A DNA stretch of 64,000 nucleotides. Source: Alphaproteobacteria bacterium UBA4588 (GTDB lineage: Bacteria > Pseudomonadota > Alphaproteobacteria > Rhodobacterales > Rhodobacteraceae). The translations under genes were made by a program, and so were the position numbers. Positions 17,201 through 26,344 of the stretch are shown here, in pieces. The DNA is taken from NCBI GenBank assembly GCA_905182195.1, contig CAJJAW010000005.1:1-64000 (forward strand), read 5' to 3'. Numbering within the stretch: the first letter of the stretch is position 1; the number at the start of each line of letters is the position of its first letter. The notes under the pieces are model-generated. The model was not told the DNA's origin, made no database searches, and saw nothing but the letters and a program-made list of their open reading frames with translations.

Positions 17201-19824
17201 GAGTAAATGTGGCCGCTTCCAACACCCCCACAAGCGCAGGTGGAAATAAAAGGAATTGGACGACGGCATATACCGCCCACCCGAACGACCAGGACGGCGA
17301 CGTCAGCTACACATTAGTCTTTAACGATCTTGCCACAAACTACGGGCCAACCATAGCCAACGGTGGGACTATTAGGTTTGATAACACCCTCCCCACAGTC
17401 ACCGCGGTAGCCATTGCATCTAACAACGCTGGATTCACAGCTCACGCAGATGTTGGCGATGTGGTAACCCTCCTTTTTACTACTGATGAAGCCATTAAAA
17501 CAAACCCAACAGTCGTATTTAAGCCTAACGGTGTTGCGATTGCCTCTAACAGGGTCACCTATACAGACCTTGGATCAAATAATTGGCGCGCCAGGTACAC
17601 AACCGCCAATGGTGACCAAGCGGGAGTGATCGGCTACAGCATAGGCTTTGAAGACCTTGCGGGTAACGGAGGATCCACTGTCACCGGCGGCCACGCCAGC
17701 AACGTTACATTCGATAAGACTGTACCCACAGTCGGTAGCGTGAGTATCGCATCTAACAATACTTGGCTCACTAATTGCTGCACTCCTGGGCCTACCACTC
17801 ACGCAAAAGTTGGCCACGAAGTAACCCTCAGCTTTACAGCTGATAATGCCGAAGTCCTTCGAACACCAACAGTGGTATTTATGTCTGGTGGTAACCCTGT
17901 TGAAAATAGAGCTGGAAATGGATCTCAAGTTATCTATGCGACTTCTGACAGTGGAGTTACTTGGACTGCAAAGTATACAACCCACGCCAACGACACGGAG
18001 GGACCGATCACCTATGCTATCGACTTCGTTGACCGTGCAGGGAACAATAATGGGACGGATATCACCAGCGGTAGTGGAAGCGTTACATTTGATAGGACCG
18101 CACCCACACTAAATTCTATCAGTATAACGTCAGATAATGTTCCAAGCACGCATGCAAATACTGACGATATTGTGACACTTACAATCGTCGGGTCCGAAAA
18201 GTTGCAACAGCCAGTAATTGTGTTCAATTCAGGTGGAGCAGCTTTGACAGGAACACCCACCATCACCTACGCGACTGCTAATAATGGGATTACCTGGACG
18301 GCAAAATATGTACCCCATGCCAGTGACACAAACGGCGATGTCACATCAACTATCAACTACAAAGATCTTGCCGGAAACGATGGAAATCAAAGGATCAGCG
18401 AGACTGACTCAAGTGCCGTTGAAGTTGATCTTATAGTTCCCACAGTAAGCGTGACGAGTATTGCGTCCAACAATATTACCAATGGAGCTCAATCACCTAC
18501 CTTAGCAAAGGCTGCTGATGTTATAACCCTGACCTTTGTCACCAATGAAAAAATACATGAACCAGTAGTGGTATTCGAGACCAATTCGCAGCCTGTTGTA
18601 AATCGTGCTGGAAACGGTAGCGGCATCACCTATACGAACGCTAGCGGTGATAAGAAAAATTGGACTGCGGCGTATACCACCCACGCGAGTGACCACGACG
18701 GCGATGTCAGCTACACTATCAACTTTGAAGATCTTGCCACAAACGATGGCGTTGAAGAAGCCGCCAGTGGGACTATTAGGTTTGATGATATATCACCCAA
18801 CCTTACCGGCGTTACCCTTTCATCTGGTAACTCAGCTGATCAAAGCTTTTGGTTTGCAGCGTCAAACAAATGGGCCAAGCCCGGCGACACTGTGTTTGTT
18901 GACTTCACGGGCAACACTGCTCTGATCAACTCAACAGTAGCGGTTCAATTTTTCTCGGGTGGTACTGCCGTGACGAATGCTGTCACCGTTGTTCCTAACA
19001 GTGGAAACGCATATACGGCCGCCTACGTGGCCCACGCTAATGACATAGATGGCCCAGTCACCTTCAAAATTAACTACAAAGATCTCGCCGGTAACGCAGG
19101 TACTGAGGATTCAAGCGTGGACGACGCTACCAACGTTACATTTGATAAGACCGCACCTAATATCACCGCCGTAGGCATTGCATCTAACAATGCCGCCCCC
19201 GGCCCCACAACTCACGCAAAAGTTGGCCATGTGGTAACCCTCACGTTCACTACTAATGAAGCAATACAGACCCCAACAGTCGTATTTACCTCCAATGGTG
19301 CGGCTGTTGCCGGTGGCGTCACCTACAACAACCCTGCTAATAAAAGAAGTTGGACTGCGCAGTATACGACCCAAAATGGCGACACTGAGGGAACGGTCGG
19401 CTACACGATAGACTTTACCAACCTGGCGGGGATCGATGGGACGGATGTCACCAGCGGCCACGCCACCAACGTTACGTTCGATAGGACTGTACCTAACATC
19501 ACCGCCGTAAGCATTGCATCTAACAATGCCGCCCCCGGCCCCACAACTCACGCAAAAGTTGGCCATGTGGTAACCCTCACGTTCACTACTAATGAAGCAA
19601 TACAGACCCCAACAGTCGTATTTACCTCCAATGGTGCGGCTGTTGCCGGTGGCGTCACCTACAACAACCCTGCTAATAAAAGAAGTTGGACTGCGCAGTA
19701 TACGACCCAAAATGGCGACACTGAGGGAACGGTCGGCTACACGATAGACTTCAACGACCTTGCGGGGAACAATAATGGGGCAGTTGTCTACCAGCGGCCA
19801 CGCCACCAACGTTACGTTCGATAG
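14248..19824 (+). CDS. Giant Ig-repeat surface protein, middle segment
   Basis: This 1858-residue frame continues the repeat array; real homology begins upstream of its first ATG, at about 14219. It holds roughly 16 complete Ig-like units, each closing with V-T-F-D-K-T-A-P-T-like linkers. One unit (about 15035-15360) reads PADNATGVSRNANIVLNF...YDVQVPNTAVADMAGN, a Big_5-type domain. Threonine, serine and asparagine are abundant and cysteines rare, as in bacterial surface stalks. The frame is lost at about 19788: after NNNGAVV it reads YQRPRHQRYVR and stops, while the sister repeat copy shows VVTSGHATNVTF. One extra base (GTTGTCTACC versus GTTGTTACC) accounts for it. Confidence 0.85.
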   Translation: MAGDAGGPVTYTIDFKDYAENPGVTITNGCGACSGSAVVDRTLPTLNSVAISSNNAANSATHAKAGNAVTLSFNQSETLAAAPTVTFTSGGIDINASRIATSSGGAPGWTSTYTTANTDLDGPISYRITFSDTAGNAGIAVTGSGAVVFDDEAPTISNVSIASNNSVPTLAKAGNVVTLSYTGNETLVHPQAVTFTSGGGAIASNRVTYTDDGARNYTAKYTTANGDTEGAVSYTIVFKDLADNNGTNITSGSGSVTFDKSAPTLVGSTSTPADNATGVSRNANIVLNFNELITAGSGNITVNLTGTSTETFAVGGSKVSISGATMTLNPASDFNASASYDVQVPNTAVADMAGNAYAGISNATTRNFTTGTGSGPTINAVTLLSGNNLAKAGEVVTLTFTASVQINTPVVVFRSGGAAVENRLGNGSGITYTHLGSNEWTAAYTAHASDTDGTISYNLTTTAFGTSNSSTFTGNGVTFDASAPTLSSVGVASNNSTSNSSAKNGDEVTLSFTASETIAAPTVVFLSNGQPVADRLNIIYASSGNDHTAKYTAAGSDTDGVVSYTITFTDSAGNAGTDVTGPTNASSVTHDGTAPTLSNYIFTSDNATNTRANAGDRVTLVFTANEPIVSDGTSGTLAVAFKTAGSNAVTNATSITNPNGNTFHASYIVAGGDVDGAITYIINFTNEAGIAGTQVSQVGGVTSDNTAPTASAAIASNNADASCCAAFAEPGDLVIVTISANENIAQPVVSFESGGHAITNALSVTYGGSGTSWTAQYTAHANDTEGAVTYSISFDDEAGNSGTSVTSGSGSVTFDKIAPTIAAGANSVRLVSTNNPTTLANDHDVPIDDFVILTFTANEILEQPTVVFKSGGSVVHNRGNIIYAFSNNKTTWTAKYAPHSSDSEGNVTFTLDFNDRAGNDATQVTSTTDSSAVEVDLDHPELTATPSIISNNSTNTLAKAGDTITLTFVTDEETHTPTVIFRSNGVNVAASNTPTSAGGNKRNWTTAYTAHPNDQDGDVSYTLVFNDLATNYGPTIANGGTIRFDNTLPTVTAVAIASNNAGFTAHADVGDVVTLLFTTDEAIKTNPTVVFKPNGVAIASNRVTYTDLGSNNWRARYTTANGDQAGVIGYSIGFEDLAGNGGSTVTGGHASNVTFDKTVPTVGSVSIASNNTWLTNCCTPGPTTHAKVGHEVTLSFTADNAEVLRTPTVVFMSGGNPVENRAGNGSQVIYATSDSGVTWTAKYTTHANDTEGPITYAIDFVDRAGNNNGTDITSGSGSVTFDRTAPTLNSISITSDNVPSTHANTDDIVTLTIVGSEKLQQPVIVFNSGGAALTGTPTITYATANNGITWTAKYVPHASDTNGDVTSTINYKDLAGNDGNQRISETDSSAVEVDLIVPTVSVTSIASNNITNGAQSPTLAKAADVITLTFVTNEKIHEPVVVFETNSQPVVNRAGNGSGITYTNASGDKKNWTAAYTTHASDHDGDVSYTINFEDLATNDGVEEAASGTIRFDDISPNLTGVTLSSGNSADQSFWFAASNKWAKPGDTVFVDFTGNTALINSTVAVQFFSGGTAVTNAVTVVPNSGNAYTAAYVAHANDIDGPVTFKINYKDLAGNAGTEDSSVDDATNVTFDKTAPNITAVGIASNNAAPGPTTHAKVGHVVTLTFTTNEAIQTPTVVFTSNGAAVAGGVTYNNPANKRSWTAQYTTQNGDTEGTVGYTIDFTNLAGIDGTDVTSGHATNVTFDRTVPNITAVSIASNNAAPGPTTHAKVGHVVTLTFTTNEAIQTPTVVFTSNGAAVAGGVTYNNPANKRSWTAQYTTQNGDTEGTVGYTIDFNDLAGNNNGAVVYQRPRHQRYVR

Positions 19825-20504
19825 GACTGTACCTAACATCACCGCCGTAGGCATTGCATCTAACAATGCCGCCCCCGGCCCCACAACTCACGCAAAAGTT
19901 GGCCATGTGGTAACCCTCACGTTCACTACTAATGAAGCAATACAGACCCCAACAGTCGTATTTACCTCCAATGGTGCGGCTGTTGCCGGTGGCGTCACCT
20001 ACAACAACCCTGCTAATAAAAGAAGTTGGACTGCGCAGTATACGACCCAAAATGGCGACACTGAGGGAACGGTCGGCTACACGATAGACTTCACCGACCT
20101 GGCGGGGATCAAGAATGGGGCGGTTGTTACCAGCGGCCACGCCACCAACGTTACATTCGATAGGACTGTACCTAACATCACCGCCGTAGGCATTGCATCT
20201 AACAATGCCGCCCCCGGCCCCACAACTCACGCAAAAGTTGGCCATGTGGTAACCCTCACGTTCACTACTAATGAAGCAATACAGACCCCAACAGTCGTAT
20301 TTACCTCCAATGGTGCGGCTGTTGCCGGTGGCGTCACCTACAACAACCCTGCTAATAAAAGAAGTTGGACTGCGCAGTATACGACCCAAAATGGCGACAC
20401 TGAGGGAACGGTGGGCTACACGATAGACTTTACCAACCTGGCGGGGATCGATGGGACGGATGTCTCCAGCGGCCACGCCACCAACGTTACATTAGATAAG
20501 ACCG
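19156..20504 (+). repeat. Four near-identical tandem repeats of about 336-340 bp
   Basis: Copies begin at about 19156, 19492, 19832 and 20171 (CCTAA..ATCACCGCCGTA) and end near 20504. Spacings are 336, 340, 339 and about 333 bases. Over most of their length the copies are identical at the DNA level, unlike the diverged Ig repeats around them. This points to recent tandem duplication or gene conversion. The 340-base second copy carries the extra base that shifts the reading frame; the third copy, 339 bases, is in frame. Short-read assembly of this stretch would be unreliable. Confidence 0.93.
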
Positions 20505-23500
20505 CACCCACAGTTGGTACCGTCAGTATTGTATCCAGCCAATCGCCCCCCACGTTGGCGAAGGTTGGTGATATGATAACTCTAACCTTTGTCACCAATG
20601 AAAAAATTCAGACGCCAACAGTAACATTCATGTCTAATGGAGTGACTACTGCCGGTACTAATACCCCCACAAGCACGGGTGGGGATAAAAAGAATTGGAC
20701 GACGTCATACATCACTCAACCGGGAGATACGCACGGCAATGTCACCTTCAGCATCGCCTTTAAAGATCTTGCCAGTAACGCAGGAATTACAGAAACCACC
20801 GTGGATGACGCAAGCACAGTTTTCTTTGACAAGACATTTCCGTGGCTCACTAATGTGGCTATCGCGTCCAATAACTCGACGTCAAACAGCTGGGCAACCA
20901 GTGGCGATATAGTGACCCTAAACTTCAAAGCCAACGAACAAATTCTAGCCCCCACGGTGACCTTTAACGCCGGTGGTACAGCAGTTAACGGCGCCAACAC
21001 CCCTACGAACCCCAGTGGCGATAAAATGAATTGGACGACGTCGTATACGGGTCACACAAGTGACGCAGGGGGCACGACTGGCCCAGTTACTTTTAGCGTC
21101 GCCTTTAATGATCTTTCAGGAAACTCAGGCACTGCGGACACCACGGTAGATGACGCAAGCAGCGTTACGTTTGATTTGACACCACCTATACTTACAAGTG
21201 TTGGCATAGCGTCAGACAACGCTACAAGCACGCTCGTAAGTCCTGGGGGTGTGGTAACCTTGGCGTTTACAGCCAACGAGCCAATTTCCGGGTCACTTCT
21301 ACAAGTTACCTTTCAGTCGGGCAGCGCCAATATTAATGATGCCTCCATAACTTATAATAACACCACCGGAAACACTTGGACCGCGTCCTATACGGCAGAT
21401 ACTAACGACACATCAGGCCCAGTCACTTTCACGATCGCCTTTACTAGTCTTTCTGGGATCACAGGAACAAACGTCACCAGTGTGAGTGATTCAAGCACAG
21501 TTACATTTGAAAACTCAACGCCCACACTCACAAGTACGTCCATGGCATCCAACAACGCTACAAACACCCTAGCAATCGTTAATGATGTCGTAAGCCTAAC
21601 ATTCACTGCGAATGAGGCTATTGCAACGCCAGAGGTAACGTTCAAGTCTGGGGGGGATGACGTTGATGACGTATCTATAACTTATGTGAACGCTAATGGA
21701 AATAAAAAGGACTGGACTGCGTCCTATACGGCACACGGTAACGATACCGACGGCAGCGTAACCTTTACCATCAACTTTAGCGACATTGCGGGCAACACAG
21801 GAATTCCAGTCACCAGTGGGAGTGGGAGTGTTGCGTTTGATAACACTTCCCCCACACCAAACAATGTTAGCATCTCCTCTAACAACGCAATTTCAACCAG
21901 CTGGGCAACCAGTACTGATATTATTACCGTCCTCATTAACCCGAATGAAACAATTTCCCAACCAACAGTGACGTTCAAGTCTGGTTCTGATACCATTAAC
22001 GCGAGCAGGGTCACCTATGCGAACCTGAGTGGAAACACGTGGACTGCCAAGTACACAGGTGTTCTCTCTGACGCAGAGGGCCTTGTAACTTTCACTATCG
22101 CCTCTTTTACCAACCTGCATGGGATCACCAAGACAGCACCCATCACAGCTGTGACTGACAATAGTAGTGTCACGTATGATAAGACGGCACCGGTACTTCA
22201 GAGCGTTACCATTGCCTCAAGTAATACACCAAACACGGTAGCGAATGGTGGTGATGTGGTAAAATTTACATTTACCACGGATGAACCAATTTCCGAGCCA
22301 GTTCTTACGGCTTGGTCTGGCGGCCAGGCTATTGCAGACGCAACTATTGACTACGTAAACACCACTGCAAACACTTGGACAGCTTCCTACACGGCCGCCC
22401 CAAATGATGGTGAGGGCCTGGTTACTTTTAATATTAGCGTTATTAATAATCTTTGCGGGATTGTGGCTCCCGGCGTCACTAGCGTGACTGACACCAGTAG
22501 CGTAACAATTGACACCACCGCACCAACAATAACCGTTCTTGACATCAACTCAGACAATCCCAAAAGCAATGTCGTGATAGAAAATAATGTCGTGACCCTC
22601 TCATTCACTACCAGTGAAGAGATACATGAACCAACTGTGACTTTCGTGTCTGGGGGCACACCTATCCCGTCCAGCGCTAACACCTTTGTCACCGATGAAG
22701 AAATTAAATCAAGTCCAGCAGTGAGGTCCAATTCTGGCCCCACTCTCATTGCCAGCTCGAGGGTTTCATACCTGAACCCTACTGGAGATAAAAAGACTTG
22801 GACCGCGTCGTATACCGCCCTCACTACAGACGGAGTAGGCCTGATCACCTACACTATTGTATTCACTGATCTTTCTGGAATCTTAGGGACTATTGGCGGA
22901 TCTACGGTCCCAACTGGAACAGTTACAGTAAACTCTCCACCAATTTCCAATGCGGGCATAAATCAAGCCGTGCTAAAAGAGACGGTTGTAACACTTGATG
23001 GCTCCACATCTTCAGATATCAATGCCGGTGATACTCTAACCTATGCCTGGGCACAGACATCCGGACCCACCGTCATTCTCTCAAGTGCTACCGCTATGAA
23101 ACCTACGTTCACATCTCCAACTATGATTAGAGGCGACGTGCCCTTACCTCTTGTCTTCTCACTGATTGTAACCGACGATCAGGGAAGAGCATCCTCGGCA
23201 GCTACCGTAACAATTGTCATATTTTTTACGTTTAATTTTGATCCTATTGCAAATGCAGGACCCGACAGGGCTTTGCCTTCCGGTTCGATTATCACACTTG
23301 ATGGTTCGTCATCATTAGATCCAGACGCTGACGATACGATCACGTTTGCTTGGACACAAATATCAGGCAGATCCGTGACACTCTCAAGTACTACGGTCGT
23401 AAAACCTACATTTACTGCACCGACATTGATCCCATATGAAGAACCCTTCGATTTGATCTTCTCGCTTATTGTAACTGATAACCACGGCAGGCCGTCGCTG

Positions 23501-24571
23501 GCTGACACTGTAACGATTACGGTGCGGCAACTCCTGCCGAGCGAAGCATTCGCAATGGTGCGGACAGAGGTGGAAGCGGCAATGCAATCAAATGCAGATA
23601 ACCAACTGGCTAACTTTTCTGCTGGAACTGGATCAGTTATGCAATCTGTTCGCACAGAATTCATCGACAAACAAACTTTCTGTAAATTTAAAACAGGCTG
23701 TGGAGGAGCTAACAGCAGGAACCAAGATACTAACCTGAATTTTTTAGCGAACCACAAAATAGCTAATATTAACGGTTCTACCAGGAAAATAAACGCTGCC
23801 CGTGATGGCAAGGCTACTATATCCACCGGTAATTTTTTATATACTAAACATAAAGACGGCGCAGAAACATTTAACGCGTCTCGGCACATAAGGTGGGAGT
23901 ACCCGGTAAGTGAACTTGTGACTCTAGGGAGATTTCTGGGCGGCTCGGTCTCCCAAACGAGCTCAGGTAAAGCTAACGAAATAAATATTTCTGCTCTTGG
24001 CCTTAACGCTGGGGGCTACTTCATTGGTAATGTGGCTCAAGATTTAATACTTGACGGATATATTGCAGGTTCAGTCACTAGAAATGAAATCTCTGTTGAG
24101 AATACTATTATGAAGGCGTCTTCAATCTACCCAGGTCAAATACTTGCCACTGGAATCGCGCTCACTGGGTCTATGGATATCAAAACTATTAAACTAAGGC
24201 CTTCATTATCTATGGACTTAAAAAAATCTTTTGCGCAGACCGCAAAATTTGGGGTTGAAGTAGGGTATAATTCATCTGTCGAGCAAGCTTCTTTTGGCCT
24301 CAGTGAACAGCTATCAATCGCGTTCACTCCTGAGTTTGTAGTACCTTACAACATGGATAAAACTTCTTGGGACGAAGCAGCAGTTATAACCGCAGCACCA
24401 AAACTTAGGTGCCAAAAAACAACTACGAGTAGCTGTGGCGGGGGCATGGCTGTTGGGTTTCGTGTCGTGAGCGCTGACTGGAAAGACAGTTTCACAACAA
24501 CCGCCAGCATCGATATAATTGGATCACAGATATCAAATACATTCAAAATGATGTATACTAAAACTTTCTAA
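19760..24571 (+). CDS. Giant Ig-repeat surface protein, C-terminal segment with PKD-like domains and beta-barrel-like end
   Basis: From about 19790 this frame continues the Ig-like array for about nine more units. Two PKD-like domains follow (about 22935-23225 and 23235-23530), with PISNAGINQAV/PIANAGPDRAL, LDGSTSSD/LDGSSSLDPD and W-x-Q-x-S-G. The last 340 residues include a Cys-containing linker and a run of alternating polar/hydrophobic strands, ending in Phe (MMYTKTF). A terminal aromatic after amphipathic strands is typical of outer-membrane barrels, so the protein may be a classical autotransporter that anchors its own passenger. Joined over the two shifts, the gene would encode about 4,097 residues. 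Barrel assignment is inference. Confidence 0.83.
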   Translation: MRGTIMGQLSTSGHATNVTFDRTVPNITAVGIASNNAAPGPTTHAKVGHVVTLTFTTNEAIQTPTVVFTSNGAAVAGGVTYNNPANKRSWTAQYTTQNGDTEGTVGYTIDFTDLAGIKNGAVVTSGHATNVTFDRTVPNITAVGIASNNAAPGPTTHAKVGHVVTLTFTTNEAIQTPTVVFTSNGAAVAGGVTYNNPANKRSWTAQYTTQNGDTEGTVGYTIDFTNLAGIDGTDVSSGHATNVTLDKTAPTVGTVSIVSSQSPPTLAKVGDMITLTFVTNEKIQTPTVTFMSNGVTTAGTNTPTSTGGDKKNWTTSYITQPGDTHGNVTFSIAFKDLASNAGITETTVDDASTVFFDKTFPWLTNVAIASNNSTSNSWATSGDIVTLNFKANEQILAPTVTFNAGGTAVNGANTPTNPSGDKMNWTTSYTGHTSDAGGTTGPVTFSVAFNDLSGNSGTADTTVDDASSVTFDLTPPILTSVGIASDNATSTLVSPGGVVTLAFTANEPISGSLLQVTFQSGSANINDASITYNNTTGNTWTASYTADTNDTSGPVTFTIAFTSLSGITGTNVTSVSDSSTVTFENSTPTLTSTSMASNNATNTLAIVNDVVSLTFTANEAIATPEVTFKSGGDDVDDVSITYVNANGNKKDWTASYTAHGNDTDGSVTFTINFSDIAGNTGIPVTSGSGSVAFDNTSPTPNNVSISSNNAISTSWATSTDIITVLINPNETISQPTVTFKSGSDTINASRVTYANLSGNTWTAKYTGVLSDAEGLVTFTIASFTNLHGITKTAPITAVTDNSSVTYDKTAPVLQSVTIASSNTPNTVANGGDVVKFTFTTDEPISEPVLTAWSGGQAIADATIDYVNTTANTWTASYTAAPNDGEGLVTFNISVINNLCGIVAPGVTSVTDTSSVTIDTTAPTITVLDINSDNPKSNVVIENNVVTLSFTTSEEIHEPTVTFVSGGTPIPSSANTFVTDEEIKSSPAVRSNSGPTLIASSRVSYLNPTGDKKTWTASYTALTTDGVGLITYTIVFTDLSGILGTIGGSTVPTGTVTVNSPPISNAGINQAVLKETVVTLDGSTSSDINAGDTLTYAWAQTSGPTVILSSATAMKPTFTSPTMIRGDVPLPLVFSLIVTDDQGRASSAATVTIVIFFTFNFDPIANAGPDRALPSGSIITLDGSSSLDPDADDTITFAWTQISGRSVTLSSTTVVKPTFTAPTLIPYEEPFDLIFSLIVTDNHGRPSLADTVTITVRQLLPSEAFAMVRTEVEAAMQSNADNQLANFSAGTGSVMQSVRTEFIDKQTFCKFKTGCGGANSRNQDTNLNFLANHKIANINGSTRKINAARDGKATISTGNFLYTKHKDGAETFNASRHIRWEYPVSELVTLGRFLGGSVSQTSSGKANEINISALGLNAGGYFIGNVAQDLILDGYIAGSVTRNEISVENTIMKASSIYPGQILATGIALTGSMDIKTIKLRPSLSMDLKKSFAQTAKFGVEVGYNSSVEQASFGLSEQLSIAFTPEFVVPYNMDKTSWDEAAVITAAPKLRCQKTTTSSCGGGMAVGFRVVSADWKDSFTTTASIDIIGSQISNTFKMMYTKTF

Positions 24572-24731
24572 CTTCGTCGAATTTTAAAATATATTTTCAT
24601 AAAAAAAATTAATTTAAAATCTGATGTATTTACTATAAACATAAAAGAGGTTTTTTGGTTTTTAAAGTATTAAATAATTAGTTAGTAAATAATCAAACAC
24701 AAATTATAATCTAAAGTTTAGAAGGCAGCAC

Positions 24732-25211
24732 ATGAAACTTATTCATTTATTATGGCGCATAATTTGGAATATCAAAACGATCGTAATCACACTTTTCTTT
24801 GTGTCATCTGTAGTTTTAAACGTAGCACTATTTCTAGGGGGCTCACTGTATTCTACAATAAATAATGGATTTGAGACACTAACTGGCATCCAAACTGTTG
24901 GCTCTAAACATGAATCGACAATCGAGAAACTTGGCGACGATGTAGCTACCGAACGTCAAGAAAAAATAAGATTTAAAAATGAATTAGATAAGAGCTCGAA
25001 GCAATGTACTTCTCAAAGCAGTCTTGAAAGACAGCTACAAGGTCAGCTAGCCGGTATTTCTGCTCAACTTGAGGCAGAGCGTCAGGCTAAACGTTCCTTA
25101 ACACGCAGGATAGACAGCCAAATCAATCAGATAATGTCCGAACAATCCAAAAATCAGGAACTAAAATCACAATTGATGTTGTGCTCTCCCACAGAACAAA
25201 ACGACGGTTAA
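24732..25211 (+). CDS. Single-pass membrane protein with coiled coil
   Basis: This 159-residue protein has a hydrophobic N-terminal segment at about residues 15-40 (TIVITLFFVSSVVLNVALFL). A long charged helical region with heptad-like spacing follows from about residue 60 to 145 (STIEKLGDDVATERQEK..., QLEAERQAKRSLTRRIDSQ). AGAAGG lies before the start. I recognise no family. Coming straight after the giant surface protein and overlapping nothing, it could be an inner-membrane accessory for that protein, but this is guesswork. It precedes the next small gene by 4 bases. Confidence 0.7.
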   Translation: MKLIHLLWRIIWNIKTIVITLFFVSSVVLNVALFLGGSLYSTINNGFETLTGIQTVGSKHESTIEKLGDDVATERQEKIRFKNELDKSSKQCTSQSSLERQLQGQLAGISAQLEAERQAKRSLTRRIDSQINQIMSEQSKNQELKSQLMLCSPTEQNDG

Positions 25212-25215
25212 AAAC

Positions 25216-25602
25216 ATGGATAGTTCGGAACGCGCAAAACTATTATCGGCCTACCAGCGTTATCTCAACGCTTTTAATGCAAATGATATCGACGTGATAA
25301 ATAGCTGCGTCAAGTTTCCGTTGGCTTACATAGGCGATGGAGAGGTCAAAATATTAGATTATTTTCCAATAACACCCGCGGAAATGAAGGCTGCAAAAGG
25401 ATGGGGGCGGAGTGAAGGCTTTGAAGTAGACGTCGTTGCAATTAGTGCGACAAAAGCCCATCTCGTCATGAGAAACACGCGCAGACTGCGCAATGATGGA
25501 TCTCTAATTGAAGAAGCGACCGGCTTCTATGCGTACACGAAACACGATGATGATTGGAAGATGTTTGCCATCTCAGATATCACCTTTCCAGCTCAAGGTT
25601 AA
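25216..25602 (+). CDS. NTF2/SnoaL-like small protein
   Basis: This 128-residue protein opens with a helix (KLLSAYQRYLNAFNANDIDVI) and ends with strands F-Y-A-Y-T-K-H-D-D-D-W-K-M-F-A-I-S-D-I. This is the arrangement of NTF2-like single-domain proteins of unknown function. It shows no resemblance in detail to the SnoaL proteins of the first operon. It is four bases downstream of the coiled-coil gene, so the two are likely co-transcribed. Confidence 0.6.
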   Translation: MDSSERAKLLSAYQRYLNAFNANDIDVINSCVKFPLAYIGDGEVKILDYFPITPAEMKAAKGWGRSEGFEVDVVAISATKAHLVMRNTRRLRNDGSLIEEATGFYAYTKHDDDWKMFAISDITFPAQG

Positions 25603-25639
25603 TTAGAATATCCCCGATGGGAATTAAGAGTTTTAAAAT

Positions 25640-25912
25640 TCAAGAGACCCGCGCAGCATGCGCCGCTATAAGGTCTTCAACGCTAAAAGCCATCAAAGGT
25701 TTTTCAACGTCTTCATCGCTGACAGAAGTTAAAATTTCATTGGTAATTTCGCGATAAACTTCTGATGCTTTCTCCAAATCACCGCCAAAAGCATCCCTAA
25801 CTTGCTCTATTTCTTCATGCGAGAATTCGCAGTAGAAAAGTTCTTGTTCGTAGGTTGCAGTGGACACGTCCAAGGGTCCGCGCATGTCAGTATAAACAGA
25901 TCCATCGGTCAT
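25640..25912 (-). CDS. Small acidic hypothetical protein
   Basis: A strong GAGGAG lies just before the ATG at 25912. The 90-residue product is rich in Glu and Asp (YEQELFYCEFSHEEIEQV, then DLEKASEVYREITNEI) and appears helical. I recognise no family. It follows the gene at 25916-26191 by three bases, so both form a two-gene transcript running against the upstream genes. Confidence 0.6.
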   Translation of the reverse strand: MTDGSVYTDMRGPLDVSTATYEQELFYCEFSHEEIEQVRDAFGGDLEKASEVYREITNEILTSVSDEDVEKPLMAFSVEDLIAAHAARVS

Positions 25913-25915
25913 ATT

Positions 25916-26191
25916 TTACTCCTCAGGCCGCTGTGAAACACCAAATACTTCGGTCCAGTCGTCAGGCTGTTCTTCTAAAAAAGAGCCTACCTCTTCCCAC
26001 CCCAGTTTGTCTGGGTTTTCCAGAACTCCTTCCTGTTCATTTCCAACAAAGAGTTGGTAATGGTCAGCCTCTTGGTCAGAAACGCCATAACAGGTCACAA
26101 AATTACCCTCAGCGTTTTTAAAAGTATGCTTTACGCCGGAAGCCCGAAGGTCATCGTAATATGGACCGAATGAAGTGTCAGTGTCAGTCAT
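25916..26191 (-). CDS. Small acidic hypothetical protein
   Basis: This 91-residue protein is strongly acidic (MTDTDTSFGPYYDD...LENPDKLGWEEVGSFLEEQ). It has no signal peptide, membrane segment or family I know. GGAACT lies 9 bases before the start. It is the first gene of a minus-strand pair with 25640-25912. Both proteins begin MTD and are of equal length, but I cannot align them further. Confidence 0.58.
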   Translation of the reverse strand: MTDTDTSFGPYYDDLRASGVKHTFKNAEGNFVTCYGVSDQEADHYQLFVGNEQEGVLENPDKLGWEEVGSFLEEQPDDWTEVFGVSQRPEE

Positions 26192-26344
26192 AAGTAAAGT
26201 TCCATTTATTAAAGTATAAAATAACCAATTGAAAAAAATTCATAACCAAGATCCAACATGCCTGCAAAACCAAATTTCAAAAACCATAGCCCCAGAACTA
26301 CCTCAGTTTGCAATTACAGAACTACATCCCAACTTGCTTAAACA

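Noticed and set aside
19111-20476. Two long minus-strand open frames (about 257 and 241 codons) opposite the giant gene
   Set aside because: They lie exactly opposite the near-identical repeats and mirror them. Their length comes from the repeated sequence and its codon bias, not from a protein family.
19156-20504. Possible CRISPR or satellite-like array
   Set aside because: Units are about 336-340 bases with protein-coding periodicity and no short repeat/spacer structure.
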